Program-made: the position numbers and the translations under genes
Assembly: GCF_048381675.1 (NCBI RefSeq)
Contig: NZ_JBLWIS010000005.1
Span: forward strand, 161,166-225,165
Direction: 5' to 3'
From: Advenella sp048381675
Lineage (GTDB): Bacteria; Pseudomonadota; Gammaproteobacteria; Burkholderiales; Burkholderiaceae_B
Length of the DNA stretch: 64,000 bases
The notes under the pieces: model-generated
The model's input: only the letters and a program-made list of their open reading frames with translations
The model's database searches: none
What the model was told of the DNA's origin: nothing
Shown here: positions 27,729 to 36,148 of the stretch, in pieces
Position numbering within the stretch: the stretch's first letter is position 1
Layout of the letters: every line of letters starts with the position of its first letter

Positions 27729-28709
27729 TTACACCCCAGCCGCATGCGCCTGCTGATCCGCATGATAAGAAGACCTTACCATTGCCCCCACCGCCGCATG
27801 GGTAAAGCCCATTTTATACGCCTCTTCTTCAAACATTTTGAAGGTGTCAGGGTGCACATAACGCGTCACGGGCAAATGATGCTCGGAAGGCTGCAAATAC
27901 TGGCCAATGGTCAGCATTTCAATATCATGCTCACGCATGTCACGCATAACCTGCAGAATTTCTTCATCGGTTTCACCCAGGCCAACCATTAAGCCAGACT
28001 TGGTGGGGACCTTAGGATGACGGGCCTTGAAATCTTTAAGCAGTTTTAACGAGTGCATGTAATCTGCCCCCGGGCGAGACTGCTTGTATAAACGGGGCAC
28101 GGTTTCAAGGTTATGGTTCATGACATCGGGCACGCCTTGGGCAAAAATGTCCAGGGCCTTTTCCAAGCGGCCACGAAAATCAGGCACCAGCACTTCAATC
28201 GTGGTTAGGGGTGAACGCTCACGAACTTCATTAATACATTCAACGAAGTGGCCAGCGCCACCGTCCAGCAGATCATCGCGGTCAACCGAGGTAATCACCA
28301 CGTATTTCAGGCGCATTTGCGCAATGGATTTGGCCAGGTTGGCAGGCTCGTTCACATCTAGCGGATCAGGGCGGCCATGACCCACATCACAGAAGGGGCA
28401 GCGGCGGGTACATTTGTCACCCATGATCATGAAGGTGGCTGTGCCCTTGCCAAAGCATTCGCCTATGTTCGGGCAGGAGGCTTCTTCACACACGGTAAAC
28501 ATATCGTTTTCACGCAATATACGTTTGATGTCGTTGAATTGAGAGTTGGGCGCAGCGGCCTTCACGCGAATCCAGTCGGGCTTTTTCAAACGCTCGGCAG
28601 GAATGATCTTGATGGGAATACGCGACGTTTTTTCAAATGATTTTTGTTTTTTGGTCGCATCGTAAGAGGCGTTTTTTGAAGCGGATGTTACGGCTGAATC
28701 GGTACTCAT
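27729..28709 (-). CDS. lipA: Lipoyl synthase
   Basis: A 326-residue radical-SAM enzyme that inserts two sulfurs into octanoyl chains on lipoyl domains. The auxiliary cluster motif is CEEASCPNIGEC and the radical-SAM motif is CTRRCPFCDVGHG; TSVDRDDLLDGGA and RSSYHADQ near the C-terminus are also diagnostic. The N-terminal 45 residues are variable and basic. The ATG at 28709 gives normal length. lipB lies upstream on the same strand, but an O-antigen-ligase-type gene stands between them, an unusual arrangement. A strong terminator follows. Confidence 0.97.
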   Translation of the reverse strand: MSTDSAVTSASKNASYDATKKQKSFEKTSRIPIKIIPAERLKKPDWIRVKAAAPNSQFNDIKRILRENDMFTVCEEASCPNIGECFGKGTATFMIMGDKCTRRCPFCDVGHGRPDPLDVNEPANLAKSIAQMRLKYVVITSVDRDDLLDGGAGHFVECINEVRERSPLTTIEVLVPDFRGRLEKALDIFAQGVPDVMNHNLETVPRLYKQSRPGADYMHSLKLLKDFKARHPKVPTKSGLMVGLGETDEEILQVMRDMREHDIEMLTIGQYLQPSEHHLPVTRYVHPDTFKMFEEEAYKMGFTHAAVGAMVRSSYHADQQAHAAGV

Positions 28710-28835
28710 GTCTGTCTTACCTTGCAGTTTATCTGGCGCGTGCCCGGTTTTACCAGGCAGAATTACTCATTTTAGCGTTATTCAATCGGCAATACTTGAA
28801 AACCCTTGGGTCCTTACGCGTTTAGCTTATCAGCC

Positions 28836-30125
28836 TTAAGTCTGTTTGCCGGACACTTGATTGTCTTTCCGGGAGGAAGACAGCAACAAGAATACTGCCA
28901 CCATGAAGGTATAAAAAGAAAGTGTTCGCATGCCACGAAACATAAGCTCGGTCATACCGTATATGGCAAAGCCCAGGCAAACAGCGGCTCCCATAGCGGC
29001 AAAACTGCGAATGGCCACTTGCCGGGATTGAATCAACCGCTTTACAAATATCCAGGCAGGGGCAAAATATAAAAACAACAGGCCTAATACGCCCAATGGA
29101 CCAAAGCTGCTTAAAGCCTGCAAATAATCACTGTGCGGTTCACCAAAATCGTTCGCGGTATATTCTGATACCAGCCCTTTCGCCAGCGCGTGCGTCTTTA
29201 ATTCTTCTTGATATTGTCCATTGCTACCCGTTCCAGCTAATGGATTTCGCTGCCATATATCAATGGCTGAATTCCACAATTGCAAGCGAATACAAATAGA
29301 GGTGTCTGCAGTAGGATCAACCTGTACACAGTGCAAAAATTCATTTTTAGCCAATTCCACCCGTTTTTGTACGATTGGAATGGAAAACAGCAGGGCAAAC
29401 ACAACAGCCAAACTTACCAGATAGCCAACCACAATTTTGATTCGTGACTTGTCTTTCCAGGCCAGCAAAATACCCAACAGTAAAAACAGGGGAAATGCAA
29501 CCAGGCCTGTACGGGTTTGTGTCAACATAAAACCCGCCATACCCAAAAAGCCTATGATAACCTTGGCATTTTTTTCCAAATGGGGTTTGCCGGTTAATGA
29601 CACCCCAATGGAATAAAAGGTCATACAGCTTAATAACAAAGTAATAACGCCGTAACTGACGGCATTGTAGGCACCCATGTGTTCTGACCTTATAAAGGTA
29701 GGCCATGATAGATAAAAAATATTAGCAAAAGCATACAACACCGCCGCATAAACACCCCACAGGCAATGCTTCAGTTTTTCTGCAGGAATGTATTGCATGC
29801 CCAGTATTAACAAGGGCAACCCAACAGAAAACCGCGCGGCTTTTTCTATTTCAGAGCCGGAAAGATGCTGGTGCGCTATTTTGGATACCAGCACAGCCAG
29901 CAGGTTGACCGAACACAGGATAAACAGGGTTTTGTATTGATTTGAATAAACCGTGGAATCGTTTTGACTGTTTTTACGGTTGGCACCCCATACCAGCAAA
30001 GATAAAACACACAACACATAAAACACCCCACTGGGCAAGTCCTGGTTACTGACCACAAACAAGAACATCAATGCGCTTATTAGTACAAACGTACTGTCTA
30101 GATGGGTTTGATATTTGGTTTTCAT
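28836..30125 (-). CDS. O-antigen ligase/polymerase family protein (Wzy_C)
   Basis: Start taken at ATG 30125 (429 residues), since the upstream in-frame extension overlaps the hairpin repeat and lacks family character. The protein has about ten to twelve hydrophobic segments and the large periplasmic loop expected for the Wzy_C superfamily, with the loop motif FGEPHSDYLQALSSFGPLG containing the conserved His. RTGLVAFPLFLLLGILLAW is a further family feature. Members ligate O-antigen to lipid A core or polymerise repeat units; which applies is not readable from sequence. The gene stands between lipB and lipA. Since the polysaccharide run nearby has no polymerase, a Wzy role is possible. Confidence 0.82.
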   Translation of the reverse strand: MKTKYQTHLDSTFVLISALMFLFVVSNQDLPSGVFYVLCVLSLLVWGANRKNSQNDSTVYSNQYKTLFILCSVNLLAVLVSKIAHQHLSGSEIEKAARFSVGLPLLILGMQYIPAEKLKHCLWGVYAAVLYAFANIFYLSWPTFIRSEHMGAYNAVSYGVITLLLSCMTFYSIGVSLTGKPHLEKNAKVIIGFLGMAGFMLTQTRTGLVAFPLFLLLGILLAWKDKSRIKIVVGYLVSLAVVFALLFSIPIVQKRVELAKNEFLHCVQVDPTADTSICIRLQLWNSAIDIWQRNPLAGTGSNGQYQEELKTHALAKGLVSEYTANDFGEPHSDYLQALSSFGPLGVLGLLFLYFAPAWIFVKRLIQSRQVAIRSFAAMGAAVCLGFAIYGMTELMFRGMRTLSFYTFMVAVFLLLSSSRKDNQVSGKQT

Positions 30126-30199
30126 GGGGTGGGGTGAGTCCTGTTTGGTATTGCAAATAAATTTGTATGCAATTGTAGTATGTTTTTGTAACACATATG

Positions 30200-30225
30200 G
30201 GTTCCCACGCAGGAGCATGGGAACC
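30200..30225. repeat. Hairpin family B, loop CGCAGGAGCA
   Basis: Perfect 8-bp stem GGTTCCCA / TGGGAACC around the ten-base loop CGCAGGAGCA. The same loop with a changed but complementary stem occurs at 46047-46070. It lies 32 bp after the lipB stop and before the ligase-like gene. Confidence 0.8.
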
Positions 30226-30257
30226 ACGGATTCAAGTGATTCTTGCCTTTACGGCCT

Positions 30258-30881
30258 TTACGCAAACACGTCCAGCAAATACCCGCTTACCTTGTCCGCC
30301 ACATCCTGCCAATTAGCCTGCACGCCAACGGTTTTCATGTCAATGGTTCTTAACTCGGCATAGCCGCAGGGGTTGATGCCGTCAAACGGGTTCAGGTCCA
30401 TATCCACATTAATGGCAAGACCATGATAAGTGCAACCACGGCTGACTTTCACGCCCAAAGCGGCAATTTTGGCCAGTTCACCGTTTTCCATAGGCACATA
30501 CACCCCAGGCGCGCCGTCTTTACGACAGGCCTGGTTAATACCATAATCATTCAAGGTATGAATAATGGCGTCTTCAAGCGCGGTAACGTATTCTTTCACG
30601 AACATATTGGCACGGTGCAAGTTGATTAAGGGGTAAATCACCACCTGCCCGGGCCCGTGGTAGGTGACCTGTCCACCCCGGTTACAGCGTATCACCGGGA
30701 TATTGCCCGGGTTAAGAATATGTTCCGGTTTGCCAGCCTGCCCAAGGGTATAGACAGGCGGGTGCTCCACCTGCCAGATCTGGTTTTCAGTGTCTGGCAG
30801 GCGGTTTTCCGTGAAGGTTTTCATGGCCTGCCAGGTACTTTCGTAATCGGCCAGGCCTTCAATCCGTTTAAGCTGCGTCAT
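30258..30881 (-). CDS. lipB: Octanoyl-[acyl-carrier-protein]:protein N-octanoyltransferase
   Basis: A 207-residue enzyme that transfers octanoate from acyl carrier protein to lipoyl domains, supplying LipA. The family signature RGGQVTYHGPGQVVIYPL is present, followed by GAPGVYVP, and the catalytic Lys and Cys positions are visible in KIAALGVKVSRGCTYHGLAIN and NPCGYAEL. It starts 4 nt after the DUF493 stop and belongs to the aminotransferase/DUF493/lipB block. The hairpin at 30200 separates it from the ligase-like gene. Confidence 0.96.
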   Translation of the reverse strand: MTQLKRIEGLADYESTWQAMKTFTENRLPDTENQIWQVEHPPVYTLGQAGKPEHILNPGNIPVIRCNRGGQVTYHGPGQVVIYPLINLHRANMFVKEYVTALEDAIIHTLNDYGINQACRKDGAPGVYVPMENGELAKIAALGVKVSRGCTYHGLAINVDMDLNPFDGINPCGYAELRTIDMKTVGVQANWQDVADKVSGYLLDVFA

Positions 30882-30885
30882 GCGC

Positions 30886-31164
30886 TTACAGCACTACTTT
30901 AACCAGCTCGTGTCCGTGCAGAGTGCGGTAGATGGTGTCCAGCTGCTCGCGGGAAGTGGCGCGCACGGTAAAGGTCAAACCGATGTAGTTACCGCCTTTG
31001 CTGGCACGCATTTCCACAGTGCTGGCGTCAAAACCAGGGTCATGCTGCAAGACCAGCTCAACCAGCATTTGCGCCAGTTCGGGGTGGTTAACGCCCATGA
31101 CCTTAATCGGAAAATCACAGGGGTATTCAATCAGGGACTCTTCGGGGGGAATTTCTTTCATCAT
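30886..31164 (-). CDS. DUF493 (YbeD/UPF0250) family protein
   Basis: A 92-residue single-domain cytoplasmic protein of the YbeD family, with the ferredoxin-like fold seen in ACT-type regulators. Recognisable pieces are IEYPCDFPIKVMG near the N-terminus, then SKGGNYIGLTFTVRATSREQLDTIY. The biochemical role is not established. Its gene regularly precedes lipB in proteobacteria, as here. The start ATG overlaps the aminotransferase stop by 4 nt. Confidence 0.92.
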   Translation of the reverse strand: MMKEIPPEESLIEYPCDFPIKVMGVNHPELAQMLVELVLQHDPGFDASTVEMRASKGGNYIGLTFTVRATSREQLDTIYRTLHGHELVKVVL

Positions 31165-32027
31165 AACTGTTCAATTTCCAAATCGTAAGCGGCACGCAGC
31201 TTTTGGTATATGGGGCCCGCAACGCCCTGGCCCACCGGCTGGCCATTGTATTCAAGAATCGGCAGCACTTCTTTGGTGGCCGAGGTAAACAGCAGTTCGT
31301 CGGCCTGGGCGACCTGTTCTTCGCTAATGTTTTGGGCGACAAACGGGATACCACATTGGGCAGCCAGTTTTTCCATTAAACCGTAGCGAATGCCTTCCAA
31401 AATAAGATTGTTTTTAAGCGGTGCCAGCAACGTGCCGTCTTTAACCACCCAAATGTTGGCCGAAGAGGCCTCGGTCATGAAGCCGTCACGAAACTGGATG
31501 ACGTCGTCCACCCCTTTGGCATGCGCATATTCTTTGGCCAGAATGTTGCCCAGCAGGGAAACGCTTTTAATGTCACAGTGGTACCAGCGTTCGTCTGGCA
31601 TGCTAACCACCCTGAAACCTTTGGTCCGCAATTCTTCGGAAGGCCGCACAAACGGAGAGCTCATCAAGAAAATGGTAGGTGCTACCGGCGGGTTGGGGTA
31701 AGCATGATCGCGCTTGGCCACGCCACGGGTGACTTGCAGGTAAACAAAGGTATCATCGGTCTCGGCTTTGTTAACCATGTCGGTCATGAGCTGACGCCAA
31801 TCTTCCGTGGTTTTGCCAGTTTCCAGCTTAACGGCTTTAAGGCTGCGCTCAAGGCGGGCCACATGCTCATTCAGGCGGAACGGTTTGCGGTTATAGGCAG
31901 GCACCACTTCGTAAATGCCATCGCCAAAAATAAAACCCCTGTCCAGAACCGAAATTTTTGCCTGACTGAGTGGCAGGTATTCGCCATTCAGATAAACCAG
32001 GCTGTCGCTGCTAATGCCTTGTATCAC
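31161..32027 (-). CDS. D-amino acid aminotransferase (PLP fold-type IV)
   Basis: A 288-residue class IV aminotransferase in the D-alanine/branched-chain family. VYLNGEYLPLSQAKISVLDRG and FIFGDGIYEVV form the N-terminal signature, and the PLP Lys is residue 154 in CDIKSVSLLGN. MTEASSANIWVVKDG and LFTSATKEVLPI complete the family motifs. D-alanine:2-oxoglutarate activity is the most likely, since the gene is downstream of a DD-carboxypeptidase gene and this pair is common in Burkholderiales. It leads the DUF493-lipB series. Branched-chain or 4-amino-4-deoxychorismate activity cannot be fully excluded. Confidence 0.88.
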   Translation of the reverse strand: MIQGISSDSLVYLNGEYLPLSQAKISVLDRGFIFGDGIYEVVPAYNRKPFRLNEHVARLERSLKAVKLETGKTTEDWRQLMTDMVNKAETDDTFVYLQVTRGVAKRDHAYPNPPVAPTIFLMSSPFVRPSEELRTKGFRVVSMPDERWYHCDIKSVSLLGNILAKEYAHAKGVDDVIQFRDGFMTEASSANIWVVKDGTLLAPLKNNLILEGIRYGLMEKLAAQCGIPFVAQNISEEQVAQADELLFTSATKEVLPILEYNGQPVGQGVAGPIYQKLRAAYDLEIEQL

Positions 32028-32139
32028 CGTAAACCTCTATGCCGTGTAAATAAGGCCGGACTGAAGTTTTTCAAGGCGGCCTGAAAATTAAAATTGTGTC
32101 AAATACCCGTTCAAACGCGGGACCGTGGGAACCAGAAAG

Positions 32140-32210
32140 AACCACCCCGGCGCTATGCGCCACCCCTCCGCAGGAGGGGGATTTTACTCGTTACCACGCC
32201 CCGTGGGAAC
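32140..32210. repeat. Half of a REPIN-like element followed by a family B-like hairpin
   Basis: Only a left half is present at 32140-32185: AACCACCCCGGCGC, the GCGCC hairpin and CCCCTCCGCAGGAGGGG. At 32190-32210 a hairpin GTTACCACG-CCC-CGTGGGAAC (one mismatch) resembles family B. A partial CGTGGGAACC also lies just before the half element at about 32124-32133. Confidence 0.7.
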
Positions 32211-32224
32211 GCATACATACAATC

Positions 32225-33514
32225 CTAGAACATACCCAGCAGTTTATCCCACATACGACCCACAAAACCGGCCTGGGCAACCGCTTCAGTCACCACCAGG
32301 GGCTCTTGCTTAAGAATCTTGCCATTCAGCACAAACTGGACAGACCCCACGGTTTGTCCTTTGGCTAGCGGAGCCACCAGTTTGTCGTTGTATTGGGTAA
32401 CCACCTGTACGGCACTTTCCTGGCCACGGGGGACGGTAACGGTAACCGGGTCAAGCGAACCCAGGCTGACCTGTTTGCTTTCACCTTCCCACACCCGTGG
32501 CTGCACCAGCGGTTTACCCGCCTCGGCAACGGTTTTATTGCTAAAGTTCTGGAAACCCCAATCTAACAAGGTTTGGCTAATTTGTTCACGGTCACGGATA
32601 GAGTTAGCTCCCACCACGATAGAAATGATGCGGCGGCCATCGCGCACTGCAGTGGAAATAAGGCAATAGCCGGCATCGTCAGTGTGGCCGGTTTTAAGCC
32701 CGTCTACGCCAATATTGCGATACAACAGGCCATTACGGTTAGGCTGCCTGATTTTGTTATAGGTAAATTCAGGCTGGCTGAAATAATGGTAATAGCTGGG
32801 ATGGTCTTTGATAATATGCTGGGCCAGTATCGAAAGATCACGCACAGTCGTGTAGGTGTCTGGCGAAGGCAAGCCGGTAGGATCGGCAAAATTGGTATTG
32901 TTCATGCCAAAAGCTTTGGCTTCCTGGTTCATTTGCCCTACAAAAACACTTTCGCTGCCCGCCACGGTTTCTGCCAGCTGGATGGTGGCATCGTTACCAG
33001 ATTGCACAATCATGCCTTGCAGCAAATCGCCCACCGGGACCTGTTTGTTGACTTCAATAAACATCCGTGAACCACCGGTTTTCCAGGCTTTCTCGGAAAC
33101 GGTCACCATTTGGTCCAGGCTGATACGTTTATCGTCCAAAGCTGAAAACACCAGGCTTGCAGTCATGAGCTTGGTTAAGGAGGCGGGTGAAATTTGCAGG
33201 TCGGGCTCTACATTACCAATGATTTGCCCACTGTTTACATCAAAAACCATCCATGCCTTGATGGGTGGGTTCGGTGGTGCAACGCTGGCAAAATCACTAA
33301 CAACCGGTGTTTGTGCATTGGTAACGGTAATGCTTGAGCGCACTTCAGGCGCCTGCGCAAGCACTGGTGCAGGGTTATTCAGCACCGAGGTGACAACCGA
33401 ACCGTTTACCGTGGTTTCTGCCTGGGCAGGTGTTTTATTATTATCATAAAAATAATAGGCACCCCCTGCGAGTGCCACAACGATCAAACCAAGTAATAAA
33501 CGACGGGAAGACAT
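32225..33514 (-). CDS. D-alanyl-D-alanine carboxypeptidase (PBP5/6 type, DacA/DacC)
   Basis: From ATG 33514 the protein has 429 residues; an ATG at 33559 would add 15. A signal or anchor segment (RRLLLGLIVVALAGGAYYFY) is followed by a Thr/Val-rich linker to about residue 80. The penicillin-binding catalytic domain has S112-L-T-K115, S172-G-N and K274-T-G. A C-terminal PBP5-type domain and amphipathic tail (VGRMWDKLLGMF) for membrane contact follow. It trims the terminal D-Ala from peptidoglycan stem peptides in the periplasm, and the aminotransferase next to it can recycle D-alanine. The long linker is a variable feature of betaproteobacterial members. Confidence 0.92.
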   Translation of the reverse strand: MSSRRLLLGLIVVALAGGAYYFYDNNKTPAQAETTVNGSVVTSVLNNPAPVLAQAPEVRSSITVTNAQTPVVSDFASVAPPNPPIKAWMVFDVNSGQIIGNVEPDLQISPASLTKLMTASLVFSALDDKRISLDQMVTVSEKAWKTGGSRMFIEVNKQVPVGDLLQGMIVQSGNDATIQLAETVAGSESVFVGQMNQEAKAFGMNNTNFADPTGLPSPDTYTTVRDLSILAQHIIKDHPSYYHYFSQPEFTYNKIRQPNRNGLLYRNIGVDGLKTGHTDDAGYCLISTAVRDGRRIISIVVGANSIRDREQISQTLLDWGFQNFSNKTVAEAGKPLVQPRVWEGESKQVSLGSLDPVTVTVPRGQESAVQVVTQYNDKLVAPLAKGQTVGSVQFVLNGKILKQEPLVVTEAVAQAGFVGRMWDKLLGMF

Positions 33515-33623
33515 AAAAACACAGTATCCGGTTAGAGTTGTAAGGTAAGACAATGACATGAAAGACCATGCAATTGCAGATTATTATAAGCCTTGTTGCC
33601 GGAAAACCCACGCCAGCACTAAC

Positions 33624-34274
33624 TTATTTCAGGATTTGGTCCAGCTTAATTTGTATCAATTTCTTCAATTGAATCAGGAACCCGTGAAAAAAATGAGTCG
33701 CCTCGGGCATGACGGTAACCGGAATCTGATAGGGCCTGATCCAGTCAAAAACTTCCTGCAAAGGCACAACTTCATCTTTTTCACCATGTACGACCAGCAA
33801 ATCGTCAGGTAGTTCAATATCGCGGTACTGAAACCGCCATACTGCAGGCCCCAGAAGCATCATGGCATCAGGCAATTTATGCTGGGCTTCTTTTTGTTCG
33901 GCATACAACTGCGCTGCCACGGCTGTCCCAAATGAAAAACCGGCCAGCACCCATTTTTTATGGTCCACTTCAGGGTACAGCTGCTCTATTTGGCTAATCA
34001 GCATTTGCATATCGTGCGTTTCACCATGGGCCCTGTCGAACTCACCTTCGGACAGGCCAACACCCCTGAAATTAGGGCGTACGGCAAGCAGGCCATTCTG
34101 GGCGCAAGTACGGGCCACGGTGGTCACGATTTTATTGTCTCGCGTGCCCTCGTGCAGGGGATGTGGATGCAATACCAAGGCCCAACCCCTGATGGGGGTA
34201 TCAGGCCAATCGATGGCGCAGTCTATATTGCCGGCCATGCCATTCAGGATGATTTTTTCTGTTTTGATTGCCAT
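33624..34274 (-). CDS. Alpha/beta hydrolase
   Basis: A 216-residue single-domain hydrolase, cytoplasmic, without signal peptide. The oxyanion-side motif WALVLHPHPLHEGTRDN, the RPNFRGVGLSEG block, the nucleophile elbow GFSFGTAVAAQL and the final His in THFFHG give a complete triad together with an Asp in VVHGEKDEVVPL. This matches the small YtfR/PF12697-type hydrolases found close to coaX or birA in related genomes; the substrate is unknown. It follows the 54-residue small ORF by 5 nt and precedes the carboxypeptidase by 109 nt. Confidence 0.86.
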   Translation of the reverse strand: MAIKTEKIILNGMAGNIDCAIDWPDTPIRGWALVLHPHPLHEGTRDNKIVTTVARTCAQNGLLAVRPNFRGVGLSEGEFDRAHGETHDMQMLISQIEQLYPEVDHKKWVLAGFSFGTAVAAQLYAEQKEAQHKLPDAMMLLGPAVWRFQYRDIELPDDLLVVHGEKDEVVPLQEVFDWIRPYQIPVTVMPEATHFFHGFLIQLKKLIQIKLDQILK

Positions 34275-34279
34275 AGCGC

Positions 34280-34444
34280 TTACTGGCCCACCGGCCCTGT
34301 TTTAAGTGCATGCGATTTGAATTCTACAGGTGGCTTGCCGGCCATCCCCGACTTTATTTCACTGGGTGGCGTGCCAATCCAGCCCTGGCCATGGGCATAA
34401 ACAAAGCCATTGGCCAGCAAAATAACAAAAAACAAGGTTCGCAT
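34280..34444 (-). CDS. Small secreted protein, 54 residues
   Basis: This short frame starts 2 nt after the coaX stop and ends 5 nt before the hydrolase start, so it is part of a tightly packed operon. It begins MRTLFFVILLANGFVYAHG, a short but convincing signal peptide (Arg, hydrophobic core, small residues), and the mature part, about 35 residues with IGTPPSEIKSG and GKPPVESN-like polar sequence, is Pro/Gly/Lys-rich with no Cys. I do not recognise a family. The regular position between coaX and a hydrolase gene suggests a real gene rather than spacer. There is no strong Shine-Dalgarno site; coupling to coaX is likely. Confidence 0.55.
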   Translation of the reverse strand: MRTLFFVILLANGFVYAHGQGWIGTPPSEIKSGMAGKPPVEFKSHALKTGPVGQ

Positions 34445-34446
34445 AA

Positions 34447-35253
34447 TTAATGATTCCATTCGGCCTGTGCATAAATACGCAAGCCATCCAGTACGGGTGA
34501 TTCAATTTCCTGCAAAGTGATTGTATCAAATCCCTGTAACAAGGCGATGTCGTTAAGCAACCTGAGCAACTCTGGCAACACGCCATGCCGGGCACCACCC
34601 GTCACGAAAATCTTTGGTTGCTGTTTGGTTTTGTCCAGCACGGCTTTCCATTGCCGCACAATGGCCCCGGCCTGTGCCGCAATAATGCCGCTCAGGATAG
34701 CCTGTTCGGTACTGTGCGGAAAAGCTGGAGGAACTTCACTTTTACGCAGGTCGATGGCAGGCAGGTTGGCCGTGCCCTTATGCAGGCTGGCACGCATTAA
34801 CATGACACCCGGAAAGATCAACCCGCCCATAAACATGTTATCAGCGTCCAGGGTGTCTACGGTCGTAGCGGTGCCAAAGCTAACCAGCATGGCAGGCAGT
34901 TCGGGATGTTGACGATGTTCGGCAAGCCCCAAGAGCCCCATCCAGCGGTCAGCCCCCAGTTGTGCAGGGTTTGTATAACTGTTCTTCAGGTGCAGGGTTT
35001 GCGCCTGTGCGGCAAGCCAGTGCAGCCCACAGGAAGCGGGCAGTGCCTGCTGGATTTGGTGGGCAATGTCTTCACCCGCCACGTTAACACCAATCGCCCT
35101 TGCCGGAACTTCGGGCAAGGTATTGCACCATTCGCGCAATTTTTCTATCTGGTCGTGCTCCAGCACCAGAAGATCTTCGGTTTGGCGGAACTGGTTGATA
35201 AGATAAGTGATTTTTATCCGGGTATTACCCGAATCGATCAGCAGCATGAGCAT
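34447..35253 (-). CDS. coaX: Type III pantothenate kinase
   Basis: A 268-residue ASKHA-fold kinase that phosphorylates pantothenate, the first step of CoA synthesis. The phosphate motif is LLIDSGNTRIKI near the start, followed by GADRWMGLLG and VSFGTATTVDTL, then FMGGLIFPGVMLMRASL. In Bordetella the homologue is known as Baf, and its gene sits next to birA as it does here (9 nt after the birA stop). Either of the first two Met codons (35253 or 35247) could be the start. Confidence 0.95.
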   Translation of the reverse strand: MLMLLIDSGNTRIKITYLINQFRQTEDLLVLEHDQIEKLREWCNTLPEVPARAIGVNVAGEDIAHQIQQALPASCGLHWLAAQAQTLHLKNSYTNPAQLGADRWMGLLGLAEHRQHPELPAMLVSFGTATTVDTLDADNMFMGGLIFPGVMLMRASLHKGTANLPAIDLRKSEVPPAFPHSTEQAILSGIIAAQAGAIVRQWKAVLDKTKQQPKIFVTGGARHGVLPELLRLLNDIALLQGFDTITLQEIESPVLDGLRIYAQAEWNH

Positions 35254-35262
35254 GGCGCGCTC

Positions 35263-36126
35263 CTAGGTATTGGCACGGGCACGAATGCTGATGTCACCAT
35301 TGGTGACAAGATGCTGGCCCTGCCCGTTTTCAACCACCAGGCATGCCTGATCATTTAACCCTTTGGCGGTGCCTGTCAGTACAATTTTATCACCAGACAA
35401 CACATTTATTTCACATGATTTAAGGGCGTCCAGGTTTTCATGACGTTGCCGGAAAGGTGCAAACCCTTCCTGCTCGTATAGTGCAAAGGCCTCGGACCAG
35501 GCTCGGGCAATCCGGGCCACCAGCAGGCCAATATGCTCGGCCTGCTGATCTTGCCGGTTCAGGCTGATTAACACCGATGTCCAGTCGGCCACTTTACGGC
35601 CCAGGTCCTGGCTGAGGGCCTCGGCCTGGGACAGGTTCATGCCCATGCCCACCACCACCACATGATGGCGGTCATTGACCCGGCCATTACCCGGCTTGAC
35701 CGACTCAACCAACAGGCCCGAGAGCTTGCCGTCATCGAACTGAATGTCGTTGGGCCATTTCATGGTTAAGCGGTCCTGGGCGGCTGGCCCCACCATTTTA
35801 CGCAACTGTTCGCATGCCACAATACCGGCAACCGGTGCCAGCATGGGCAATTGCGCCGGAGGCAGGAAAACATCATAAGCACAGGAAAACATCAGGGTGG
35901 CCCCCGCGTTGTCAACCCATTTGCGCCCGCCGCGCCCCTTGCCTTTTTGCTGGTGATGCGCACCAATCAGGGCTGGCCTCCCCCACTGGCTTTGCGGATT
36001 ACGGGCTTCCTGCATGAGAAAAGTATTGGTTGAATCAATTTGCTCAACCCAGGCAATTGAAGAGAAGTCAGGCAAGGCAGAAAACAGGGTTTTCTGCAGC
36101 GTGCCTGCATCGGGCAATATGGTCAT
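35263..36126 (-). CDS. birA: Biotin-[acetyl-CoA-carboxylase] ligase, lacking HTH domain
   Basis: A 287-residue biotin-protein ligase. The catalytic core shows IDSTNTFLM, the biotinyl-AMP binding loop KGKGRGGRKWVDNAG, and MKWPNDIQF with the Lys used for carboxylase binding, followed by an SH3-like C-terminal domain (LSGDKIVLTGTAKGLND). The protein starts directly with the ligase domain, so the N-terminal winged helix of E. coli BirA is missing and it should not act as a repressor of biotin genes. It is followed by coaX and preceded by waaA on the same strand. Confidence 0.95.
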   Translation of the reverse strand: MTILPDAGTLQKTLFSALPDFSSIAWVEQIDSTNTFLMQEARNPQSQWGRPALIGAHHQQKGKGRGGRKWVDNAGATLMFSCAYDVFLPPAQLPMLAPVAGIVACEQLRKMVGPAAQDRLTMKWPNDIQFDDGKLSGLLVESVKPGNGRVNDRHHVVVVGMGMNLSQAEALSQDLGRKVADWTSVLISLNRQDQQAEHIGLLVARIARAWSEAFALYEQEGFAPFRQRHENLDALKSCEINVLSGDKIVLTGTAKGLNDQACLVVENGQGQHLVTNGDISIRARANT

Positions 36127-36148
36127 TATCGATAACTCTGGAAATACA

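Noticed and set aside
34359..34598. A 79-residue minus-strand frame over coaX's end
   Set aside because: It overlaps coaX in another frame; the 54-residue frame at 34280-34444 fits the operon spacing and has a signal peptide.
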